Assembly: GCA_020722965.1 (NCBI GenBank) | Contig: DYJT01000012.1 | Location: forward strand, 21,439-55,204 | Source: Brachyspira murdochii | GTDB taxonomy: Bacteria > Spirochaetota > JAAYUW01 | Length of the DNA stretch: 33,766 nucleotides | Reading direction: 5' to 3' | Shown: piece after piece, positions 16,368-23,739 of the stretch | Layout: every line of letters begins with the position of its first letter | Position numbering within the stretch: position 1 is the first letter of the stretch | Translations under genes and position numbers: made by a program | The notes under the pieces: model-generated | What the model was told of the DNA's origin: nothing | Database searches by the model: none | Seen by the model: only the letters and a program-made list of their open reading frames with translations

Positions 16368-17643
16368 TAATTGTATACTCCTTTATAAATTTTTCTATCC
16401 CTTTACTCAAGGCTAAAGCAAGAGAATCAATAAATGAATCGGAATTCATGATTTTTACATCATTAGGATTTGTTATATATCCCATCTCTACTAAAATAGC
16501 CGGCATTTCTGAATAAGCAAGAACATAAAATGGCGCACCTTTGTAAAATATTGCAGGTATTTGCTTAATACCTTCTTTAATAGACTCAAAACAAAAATTG
16601 GCTAGTTTTGAAGATTCATAAATTAACTGCTCGTTTAATAATCTATTAATAATTATGCTTAATACTGACTCACCTACCTCCTTATTCTCATATTTTACAA
16701 GGTCTTTTATCTTCTCATCGATAACATCATAATCAAGATAATATACTTCAATACCACTTTTTTTACTAGAATATGGATTTGCATTCGCATGAATCGAAAT
16801 GAAAATACCTGTTTTAGTTTCTGTAAGATATTTATTAGCAAATTTTACTCTATTTTCCAATGTGACTTTCACATCTTTATCTCTCGTAAGATATATTTGT
16901 AGAAAAGGGAATTTTTTTTCGAGAACCTTTTTTATGCCTAAAACAGCTTTAAGTGTTAAATCTTTTTCATATAAATTCCCTTTAACTGCACCTGGATCAT
17001 CGCCCCCGTGACCTGCATCTAGAATAATAAATGAGATTACCTTGAAATCGACCATTTTAGCTTGAGCGTAAGAATAATATGCATTGATATCCTTTTGAAC
17101 CTGTGTAGAATCATCATCTTCTTCTTGATCTTCAATTTCTATCTCTTCTTTCTGATGAGTTTTATCCTCCTGCTTTGTTTCCTCTTCTTTTGTATCATTT
17201 TTTGTATCATTTTGTAAATCATTTTTATTATTTTTTTCCAGGTTATCCTTGTATTGATTGTACCAGAATTCATAAATAGATAGATTTTTTATAGGTATAA
17301 AAAAACTTTTATAAAAAGAAAAAACTAGCTGTTCAGGAACTATAAGTTTTTGATTTATTACCACAAGTTTTTTTGTCAAATTTACTATTGTATATTTATA
17401 TATACATAAACCAGAACTATCTACTAAAATTTGCTCATCATTATTGTTATTGGTAAAAATATAAAGATCCTGAATATGGTCATAATATATACTTACTCCG
17501 AAATCATTTAGTAAAGTTGTTTGATAAAAAGTTAATTCTGTTGATGCAATAAGCTTATTACCATTTGTAAAAATTAAAATTAGCACAATAAAGAACAAAA
17601 GGATTGAAAAAAATTTATCATATTTTAATCGCATAAATCTCAC
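16342..17643 (-). CDS. N-acetylmuramoyl-L-alanine amidase (Amidase_3)
   Basis: A zinc amidase that cleaves the MurNAc-L-Ala bond of peptidoglycan. All zinc/catalytic motifs are present: DAGHGGDDPGAVKG (His), YEKDLTL (Glu), SIHANAN (His) and LVEMGYITN (catalytic Glu). The N-terminus has a basic start and hydrophobic helix (signal peptide or anchor), then a domain of about 110 residues that I do not recognise. A very acidic low-complexity linker (about residues 140-190, NDTK repeats, EEDDD) joins it to the catalytic domain. I chose GTG at 17643 because GGAG lies six bases upstream. A TTG at 17655 or ATG at 17634 are alternatives. It overlaps the genes on both sides, suggesting coupling in the glycan-like block. 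Confidence 0.93.
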   Translation of the reverse strand: MRFMRLKYDKFFSILLFFIVLILIFTNGNKLIASTELTFYQTTLLNDFGVSIYYDHIQDLYIFTNNNNDEQILVDSSGLCIYKYTIVNLTKKLVVINQKLIVPEQLVFSFYKSFFIPIKNLSIYEFWYNQYKDNLEKNNKNDLQNDTKNDTKEEETKQEDKTHQKEEIEIEDQEEDDDSTQVQKDINAYYSYAQAKMVDFKVISFIILDAGHGGDDPGAVKGNLYEKDLTLKAVLGIKKVLEKKFPFLQIYLTRDKDVKVTLENRVKFANKYLTETKTGIFISIHANANPYSSKKSGIEVYYLDYDVIDEKIKDLVKYENKEVGESVLSIIINRLLNEQLIYESSKLANFCFESIKEGIKQIPAIFYKGAPFYVLAYSEMPAILVEMGYITNPNDVKIMNSDSFIDSLALALSKGIEKFIKEYTISEGFKKVQ

Positions 17644-19423
17644 AAATATCTCCAAATTTTATAATTTTACAAATTTTTAAATATAATTTTTTACCTATAA
17701 TTCTTGAAATTAAAGGATGAGCACTTGAAAATCTTTCAAAATATATATTTGGCACTACTATTTTATAGACTTTAAATCCATTTTTTTCAAGAAGCTTTTT
17801 TAATGAGTTAGGATTAAAATCATAGAAATGGTCTTTTGGCCTTGAATTAAAATACAGGTTTCTATTTTTCTTAAACTTAAACATAGGGCCAAAAGAAGAT
17901 GGAAAACTTAGACATAATAATCCATCTTTTCTTAATAAATTATAAGCATTTTTAATCTCGTTTTTTATATCATGAAGATGTTCAAAACAAAACCAATATG
18001 AAATAAGATCAAAAAGCTGGTAATTTTTGCTTTCTTTCAATTCCTCAAAATTTGAGTAAACCTGGTAATTTTTATTTTTACAAAATTCTTTTGCATAAGA
18101 ATTTGATTCTATAACATAACCTTCCATTTTTTTATTTAACTTTTCAAGTTCATCTTTTAAATCATCGAGAAAAAAGCCGAGGGCTCCTCCAAAATCTATT
18201 GCTCGAATTGTATTTTCATTTCTATTCATAATCATAATCTTTGGAATTATTTTTGACAATCTATTGAAATTTAGTTTTTTTATATTATCTCTATCTTCTA
18301 AATAAGTCTTCCCATATACTCTTTTATATTCTTCAAAATAATAACTTTTCCCTGAGTCCTCATTCATCTTTTCAAAATTTAAAATTTCTTTTACGATTGT
18401 ATGGCAGGATTTGCAATAAAAAAGATGGAAATTTTTTTCTGACCAAACTATTTTTAATTTTTCTTTATTACATATTGGGCAAATTGATTCAATTTCTCTT
18501 TTATCAATTGTTTCCGATAAAAATTTGATTAGATTTTCAACAAGATCATTAATTAATTCAGAATCCATAATTTTTAAGTCAAATTTATAGGTAAAATTAT
18601 TTTCAGATAATAGAGAATTTAATAAATCATCCTCTGCAATTTTACCATTTTTTGAAAAATGAATCTTGCCAAAATAATTATTTGAGAGTCTTTCATGGTA
18701 TTTAGTTGGAGAAACGATAAAAACTTGCTTTTTTAGTTTAATTGATTCAAAGAGAAAAAGACCAAAATGCGTAATTATATTTTTGGAATTAATAACTATA
18801 TTTTTAAAATCATTACTGCCCGATTTAATAATATCAAAATTCGCAAAAACAGTTTTTACCTTATTAGAATTTACCTTATCAAAAATATTAGAAGGCAACA
18901 CAAATAGTATTCGTTTATCATTTAACGATTTCACTTTATTTTCATTGATAACTCTGTTAAAAAATTTTGCTATTTTGCTACAATAATTGAATGGATCCAA
19001 CTGACCAAAATTTACCAAAATATCGTAAGTTACAGGATTTGATTTTCCCTTTAAATCATTTAAATAATCTTCAATTATTAAATAAGATAAAGATTTTATA
19101 TTCCCGAAATTTTCAAGTGATGGTAAAGAATTCCAGTAAAACCTGTAACCTTTATAAAAATTAGGTATATAATAATCATCAAAAGTTATTAAGGGTTTAT
19201 TACCAATAAATTTATCGATTTTATGATTTGAATCTCTAGAATCTTTAATTATAATGTCATATTGGTTTAAAGAAAGATTTAAGATATCTGATTTTCGCTC
19301 TATAGAAATTAAATCTGTTTTATATCCTAAACTATTTATAATTTTTTGCAATAATCGTTGTCTTACAAGATGACCCGATCCGAAATATTTTCCAAATCCT
19401 GCAATCTGAATTATTTTAATCAT
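17618..19423 (-). CDS. PseG-like / zinc-ribbon / methyltransferase fusion
   Basis: A 601-residue protein with three parts. Residues 1-300 resemble the GT-B-fold PseG (UDP-sugar hydrolase) group: GSGHLVRQRLL near the start, ITFDDYY, VNFGQLDPFNYC and HFGLFLFESIKL. Residues about 312-345 form a zinc ribbon (CPIC about 315-318, CKSC about 337-340). The rest is a class I SAM-dependent methyltransferase, with AIDFGGALGFFLDDL (glycine-rich SAM loop about 410) and FCFEHLHDI. Zinc ribbon plus methyltransferase is common in deoxysugar C-methyltransferases. PseG removes UDP during pseudaminic acid synthesis, so hydrolysis or glycosyl transfer on a nucleotide sugar is likely, followed by methylation. Neighbours: SpsF-like (24 bases upstream) and the amidase (overlap). 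Confidence 0.78.
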   Translation of the reverse strand: MIKIIQIAGFGKYFGSGHLVRQRLLQKIINSLGYKTDLISIERKSDILNLSLNQYDIIIKDSRDSNHKIDKFIGNKPLITFDDYYIPNFYKGYRFYWNSLPSLENFGNIKSLSYLIIEDYLNDLKGKSNPVTYDILVNFGQLDPFNYCSKIAKFFNRVINENKVKSLNDKRILFVLPSNIFDKVNSNKVKTVFANFDIIKSGSNDFKNIVINSKNIITHFGLFLFESIKLKKQVFIVSPTKYHERLSNNYFGKIHFSKNGKIAEDDLLNSLLSENNFTYKFDLKIMDSELINDLVENLIKFLSETIDKREIESICPICNKEKLKIVWSEKNFHLFYCKSCHTIVKEILNFEKMNEDSGKSYYFEEYKRVYGKTYLEDRDNIKKLNFNRLSKIIPKIMIMNRNENTIRAIDFGGALGFFLDDLKDELEKLNKKMEGYVIESNSYAKEFCKNKNYQVYSNFEELKESKNYQLFDLISYWFCFEHLHDIKNEIKNAYNLLRKDGLLCLSFPSSFGPMFKFKKNRNLYFNSRPKDHFYDFNPNSLKKLLEKNGFKVYKIVVPNIYFERFSSAHPLISRIIGKKLYLKICKIIKFGDICEIYAIKI

Positions 19424-19447
19424 TTTAAATTCAAATTTTAATTTTAA

Positions 19448-20209
19448 TTATTCTTTATAGTTTTTCTGAATAATATCTTTATTAAATTCGAGTAAAGTTT
19501 TGTTTTTTAAATAAATTTTTTCTATTTCTGGTAAATCGATCAAATAAGCAGGCTTATGTTTATTTATATAACTATTAACTATGTTTTGAGCGACAATATA
19601 ATCTTTTTCAGTATCAATAGTCAATCTTAAATTTAATATACTTGAATATCTATTAAAAGGTTTTCTTAATATATTAAATTTATTCTCATTTTCATATATG
19701 TAAGGTGTTACATGCTCAAAATGATATTTTTTATTTGCATTTTTATAATCATCCCAAAAAGCTTCATTTTTAATAATTTCAGTTTGAACCCCTAATGGTA
19801 GATTTGTTCTTACAAAATAATCTGGAAGTCTTTGATTCAAAAAAGAAAGTCTATTTAATATTTTAATATTATTTTTTAATACCGATAAAGATGTAAAAGG
19901 ATTGTCTGAAGTCACTCTTATTAAATAATCTGATTGATAATCTGTAAAAATCTTTGCAAACCTTGCAAGCACATTTTCTTCTTCACCACTTTCCAGAATA
20001 AATCCATTTTCTAAATAATTTATAAAAATTTGTTCTTCCGAATATGGAACTGCTACAATAAAATAATCTATAAAATCTTTAAGTGTTAGAAGTCTTTTTT
20101 GTAAAAAAAGTACAATTTCATATTTATCTAATTTTTTTATTACTTTTTGAAAAAGTCGTGTGGATTTTAATCTTGCCTGTAAAATTAGGGTGAATTTCAA
20201 TTTTTTCAT
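19448..20209 (-). CDS. SpsF/NeuA-type cytidylyltransferase
   Basis: A 253-residue nucleotidyltransferase of the acylneuraminate cytidylyltransferase-like/SpsF group (named for Bacillus spore coat polysaccharide). The N-terminal nucleotide-binding loop is LILQARLKSTRLFQKVIKKL. It is followed by VAVPYS and by RVTSDNPFTS, the metal-binding motif equivalent to the usual D-x-P. Members activate sugars, mostly as CMP derivatives; the sugar is not determinable. GEEENVLARF is another family motif. It lies 9 bases after the radical SAM gene and 24 bases before the PseG fusion. No strong Shine-Dalgarno precedes the ATG. Pairing with PseG-like and radical SAM genes argues for a modified nonulosonate-like sugar. 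Confidence 0.85.
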   Translation of the reverse strand: MKKLKFTLILQARLKSTRLFQKVIKKLDKYEIVLFLQKRLLTLKDFIDYFIVAVPYSEEQIFINYLENGFILESGEEENVLARFAKIFTDYQSDYLIRVTSDNPFTSLSVLKNNIKILNRLSFLNQRLPDYFVRTNLPLGVQTEIIKNEAFWDDYKNANKKYHFEHVTPYIYENENKFNILRKPFNRYSSILNLRLTIDTEKDYIVAQNIVNSYINKHKPAYLIDLPEIEKIYLKNKTLLEFNKDIIQKNYKE

Positions 20210-20218
20210 TTATTTTAA

Positions 20219-21766
20219 TTAAAAGAAATAGGTGTAAAATTCATTACAATTTTTACACAATTCAGGATAATTGTTAATACAATGATCAAAATAATATTTT
20301 TTCATTTTATCTATGATTTGATTAAGTGGACTTTCCAAATTAATATTTAATATCTCTCCATTATAATCAGAATAGCATAAGGAAATTTTCCCATCCGAGA
20401 GAATAAATAAATCTCTTCTTAAATGATAACATGGGAATCTTTCAACTGGAGTCAAATCAGCAACCTCTAAATTTGGTAAATTTTTTGAGTATGAATTAAA
20501 TTTTCTGAAGATAATATTTTTCTCAAAATTTTTGAAATAATTATAAAATTCTTCTAATTCCTCATCATTTTGAGGGATTCGTAAATATGAAATAAACATG
20601 TTTTCAGGATATTTCTCTAATAAGTTAAATAAGATTTTCAATAAAAGAGATAATATCATTTTTTTACCAAGTTTTTTATATGTCTCTTCTTTTATAGCAT
20701 CTAAACTGACAACAATATTGATATTTTTTGGATATATAAATTTATCAAAAATATCTTCTGTTAAAAATGAACCATTTGTTTCGATATAAACCTTATTGTT
20801 TTTAGAAAGAAAGTTAATTATTTCAAAAAACTCGGGGTGCATAAAAGGCTCGCCAAAACCACCTATTATGAAAATGGCATCTATAAAATACAATTTGTTG
20901 CTACTAATGAAATTAAAAAGCAATTCTTTATTGATAAATCTCGTTTCTCGTTTCAATCCTCTTGGGTAAAGGCAATGAATGCATGAAAAGTTACAACTGC
21001 TGGATATTTCAATTATATATGTTTTTGGTATAGTATATAAATTTTTTTTATCTTGGAGTAACTTTTGTATATCTTCCCATTTGATATCTACTTTCGCCTC
21101 TTTAATAAAAGAAAAATCTATAAGGTTTTCAATATTTAACTCAGTATTATTTATTATCTTATTGATAATCGGTAATGAAGAATAATTTGAAATAGATAAA
21201 GAGATTCTATATGGAAGGTAATAATCAAATCCTTCGATTAAATCAATATCAAAAACGCTGACATTTCTTAAAAGTATATCGAACAACACATTTTGGTGAT
21301 AAAAATCATTTTCGGTAGACAGCTTAATCAATTCATTAATTATAGAATTTTTAAAAACCTCGGCAACGATCCCTTCTGGAAAATTTTCGCCATAATAGTA
21401 ATCTACTAAATATTTTTCAGCATCATTTAAAACAAATTCATTTTTATCTATTGAAAAAAAAGGATAGGAACTCGATAGCAAAATTGTGTAATTTCTTAAA
21501 TTAAATCCTTTTTTATCTATCAGTTTTAAATATTCTTCTAATAAAGATTTTATATTTTTATCATAAAAAATAATATCAGAATTTTGAAAAAATGATAAAG
21601 CATATTCTTTATATTTATCATTTAGTGCACAGACCAAATTTAAGTTTAATTTATGAATAAAATAATCTACCTTCCTTTGAAAAAATGAAAAATATTCTTT
21701 AAGTACATCTTCATTATAAATTTCAAATATTGAATCCTCAAAAATCAAAAGTAAATTATTATTCAT
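20219..21766 (-). CDS. Spiro-SPASM-like radical SAM protein
   Basis: A 515-residue radical SAM protein. The 4Fe-4S motif is Cys258-x3-Cys262-x2-Cys265 (SSCNFSCIHC), followed by GGFGEPFMHP (about 302-311), the equivalent of the GGEP motif. The C-terminus has SPASM-like cysteines (FPCYHL, ISLCYSD, Cys496, Cys504, Cys507), expected to bind an auxiliary cluster. Residues 1-230 form a separate domain with weak resemblance to sugar nucleotidyltransferases and match my memory of the spirochaete-specific 'spiro-SPASM' family. SPASM enzymes mostly modify peptides or proteins, some act on sugars. It heads a tight run with the SpsF-like and PseG-like genes. AAGG lies eight bases before the ATG, within a small hairpin. 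Confidence 0.86.
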   Translation of the reverse strand: MNNNLLLIFEDSIFEIYNEDVLKEYFSFFQRKVDYFIHKLNLNLVCALNDKYKEYALSFFQNSDIIFYDKNIKSLLEEYLKLIDKKGFNLRNYTILLSSSYPFFSIDKNEFVLNDAEKYLVDYYYGENFPEGIVAEVFKNSIINELIKLSTENDFYHQNVLFDILLRNVSVFDIDLIEGFDYYLPYRISLSISNYSSLPIINKIINNTELNIENLIDFSFIKEAKVDIKWEDIQKLLQDKKNLYTIPKTYIIEISSSCNFSCIHCLYPRGLKRETRFINKELLFNFISSNKLYFIDAIFIIGGFGEPFMHPEFFEIINFLSKNNKVYIETNGSFLTEDIFDKFIYPKNINIVVSLDAIKEETYKKLGKKMILSLLLKILFNLLEKYPENMFISYLRIPQNDEELEEFYNYFKNFEKNIIFRKFNSYSKNLPNLEVADLTPVERFPCYHLRRDLFILSDGKISLCYSDYNGEILNINLESPLNQIIDKMKKYYFDHCINNYPELCKNCNEFYTYFF

Positions 21767-21786
21767 CTTTTAACCTTAATTAAAAG
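21767..21786 (-). promoter_or_regulatory. Small hairpin holding the radical SAM ribosome-binding site
   Basis: CTTTTAA (21767-21773) and TTAAAAG (21780-21786) pair perfectly around a six-base loop. The AAGG ribosome-binding sequence of the radical SAM gene (21774-21777 on the other strand) lies in the loop. The stem is AT-rich and weak, so any effect on translation would be modest. Confidence 0.3.
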
Positions 21787-21807
21787 TCAAGCCATAAAAA
21801 ATTGAAA

Positions 21808-22497
21808 TTATCTTACCCTGAAAGTTACTTCTTTTATATCATCACTTCCAAAAGATAAGATATCTTCTTTATTTATCGGCGCAACGCCTTCACATGTACC
21901 GGTAAGTATGATATCACCTGTAACCAAGGTGAAGTGCCTGGATATGTACGATAATAATTTTGGAATCGAAAAAATCATCAAGGAGGAATCTGATTGTTGA
22001 ACAATTGAAGAGTTTTTCTTAAGGTAAAATGTTTTTTTAAGAAGTTCTTCCATATTTTTGAATGGATAAATTGGGGAAATAGGGCAACTAGTATCAAAAC
22101 CCTTTGAAATAAGCCAAGGGGCTCCATTTTTTTTAGCCTCTGATTGTAAATCTCTGCATGTTAAATCAAGAGCAATGGCATATCCACCTATTATATCTTT
22201 CACCCTGTCTTCAGCAACATTTTTACAAACAGATGAAATATATATTGCTATTTCAACTTCGTGATGAACAAGATTTGAAAAATCCGGGAAAATGATATCT
22301 TCCCCTTCTTCGATTATAGATGTTGGAGGTTTTGAAAATATCAATGGTTTACCTATATTAATCGAATTCAACTCTTCAATATGTTTTACATAGTTTTGAC
22401 CAACGCAATATATTGTTGAAACTGGTAATAACCTGCCATCTATGGCATGGATAGTTTTCTTTAAAAATGCTTTTGGATCAATATCAAAAAATTTCAT
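21808..22497 (-). CDS. Fumarylacetoacetate-hydrolase-family enzyme
   Basis: A 229-residue single-domain FAH-family protein. It shows CVGQNYVKHIEEL near the N-terminus, PLIFSKPPTSI, the metal-binding LVHHEVEIAIYI (two Glu) and ALDLTCRDLQ (Asp), then WLISKGFDTSCPISP and VTGDIILTGTCEGVAPI. Family members are metal-dependent hydrolases or decarboxylases of beta-diketo acids, including acylpyruvases (YcgM/FAHD1-like, close in length) and isomerases/decarboxylases of catechol pathways. The substrate is undetermined; acylpyruvase or oxaloacetate decarboxylase is reasonable from size alone. AGGAT precedes the ATG. The gap to the radical SAM gene is 41 bases, so it may share a transcript without sharing a pathway. 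Confidence 0.9.
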   Translation of the reverse strand: MKFFDIDPKAFLKKTIHAIDGRLLPVSTIYCVGQNYVKHIEELNSINIGKPLIFSKPPTSIIEEGEDIIFPDFSNLVHHEVEIAIYISSVCKNVAEDRVKDIIGGYAIALDLTCRDLQSEAKKNGAPWLISKGFDTSCPISPIYPFKNMEELLKKTFYLKKNSSIVQQSDSSLMIFSIPKLLSYISRHFTLVTGDIILTGTCEGVAPINKEDILSFGSDDIKEVTFRVR

Positions 22498-22568
22498 TTT
22501 AATTTATCCTATAATTTTAATATCATTTTAATAATTTTTTGATTTAATTCTTTACATAAATTTTATAT

Positions 22569-23699
22569 TTATATCATTTTTAAAAATGCTCTTCTTCTTT
22601 TATGCTGTCTTGCTTCAAAGTATTTCCAGTGCCCCTGTACTTTTTCATTTACCTCAAGTTCAGGATTTGATTCTGCTGAGATTATACCTGCTTTTATAGC
22701 AGATTTTGTGAGCTCAGTCATCATCAATGCATCTACACCTTTTGCCTGATATTCAGGAAGAACGGCTCCCAAAAGCAAATCTAGATATATTGGTTTTAGT
22801 AAGGCTTTTAATAGATGAACAAATCCGAAGGGAAGCAATCTCCCTTTAGCCTTTTGAAGAGCTCTATTTAATGATGGTATTGCTATGACCATTCCTACAA
22901 TTCTATCCTGTTGATTAAATATTAGTTTTATAAATTTAGGTGATAGAAAAGAAAAGTATGATTTTATATAATACTGTATCTGATTTTCGGTTAATTCTGT
23001 AACTCCATATAGATCTTTGTAGGTTTTTTCAATAACTTCAAATACTTCTCTTCCATATTCTTTGACTAATTTATTTACATTCTTTATTTCTTTTACATGA
23101 AGTTTGAATCTTTCCATAACAATTCTGGATAGTTTGTCTGCTTTTTCAGGGATTTGTTTTGGTACTTTTATTTCGAATTCGACCCAATCTGCATCCTTTT
23201 TTAAACCAAGTTTTTCATAGTGATCAATATAATAAGGATAATTATACAAAGTTGCCATAGTATTAAGTTCTTCAAATCCTTCAATCAATAAACCTTCATA
23301 ATCAAGATCTGAGAAACCCAAAGGTCCATTTAATCCAACCATTCCTTTTTCTTTCGCCCAATAGGTAACCTTTTCAAATAGACTATGCGAAACATCAAAA
23401 TCATCTATAAAGTCAAACCAACCGAATCTAGCAAATTTATTACCCCATTTTTCAATATATTTTTTTTGAATTATTCCAGCAATTCTTCCTACCATTTTAT
23501 TTTCAATCCATGCAGTATAATAAACTGCTTCGCATACTTCAAAAGCTGGATTTTTATCTTTTCTAAGGGTATTCATTTCATCAAAAAATAATGGAGGAAC
23601 CCAATATTTATTGTCTTTATAAAGATCAAATTCAAATTGAACAAATTGTTTTAATTCTTTTAAATTAGTAACTTCTCTAATTTCAATGTTTTTTGTCAT
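22569..23699 (-). CDS. GNAT-fold acetyltransferase-like protein
   Basis: A 376-residue protein of a conserved GNAT-like family also found in Bacteroidetes and other anaerobes. Recognisable conserved parts are WVPPLFFDE with NPAFE (residues about 33-55), GRIAGIIQ (beta strands of the first GNAT-like half), FGWFDFIDD, GLNGPLGFSDLDYEG, and YNYPYYIDHYEKLG. The second half ends with GAVLPEYQAKGVDALM, which resembles the acyl-CoA pyrophosphate-binding loop of GNAT enzymes. The acceptor substrate is unknown. An AGGAGC Shine-Dalgarno supports the ATG start. It follows pheT after 40 bases and precedes the FAH-family gene after 71 bases, all on the minus strand. Confidence 0.8.
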   Translation of the reverse strand: MTKNIEIREVTNLKELKQFVQFEFDLYKDNKYWVPPLFFDEMNTLRKDKNPAFEVCEAVYYTAWIENKMVGRIAGIIQKKYIEKWGNKFARFGWFDFIDDFDVSHSLFEKVTYWAKEKGMVGLNGPLGFSDLDYEGLLIEGFEELNTMATLYNYPYYIDHYEKLGLKKDADWVEFEIKVPKQIPEKADKLSRIVMERFKLHVKEIKNVNKLVKEYGREVFEVIEKTYKDLYGVTELTENQIQYYIKSYFSFLSPKFIKLIFNQQDRIVGMVIAIPSLNRALQKAKGRLLPFGFVHLLKALLKPIYLDLLLGAVLPEYQAKGVDALMMTELTKSAIKAGIISAESNPELEVNEKVQGHWKYFEARQHKRRRAFLKMI

Positions 23700-23739
23700 T
23701 TATAGCTCCTGGTTTTATTCTATTTAGCAATCTTTACAT

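Noticed and set aside
17185-17225. Short repeated bases in the amidase as a CRISPR-like or mobile repeat
   Set aside because: They encode the NDTK repeat of the acidic linker and are in frame; simple coding repetition.
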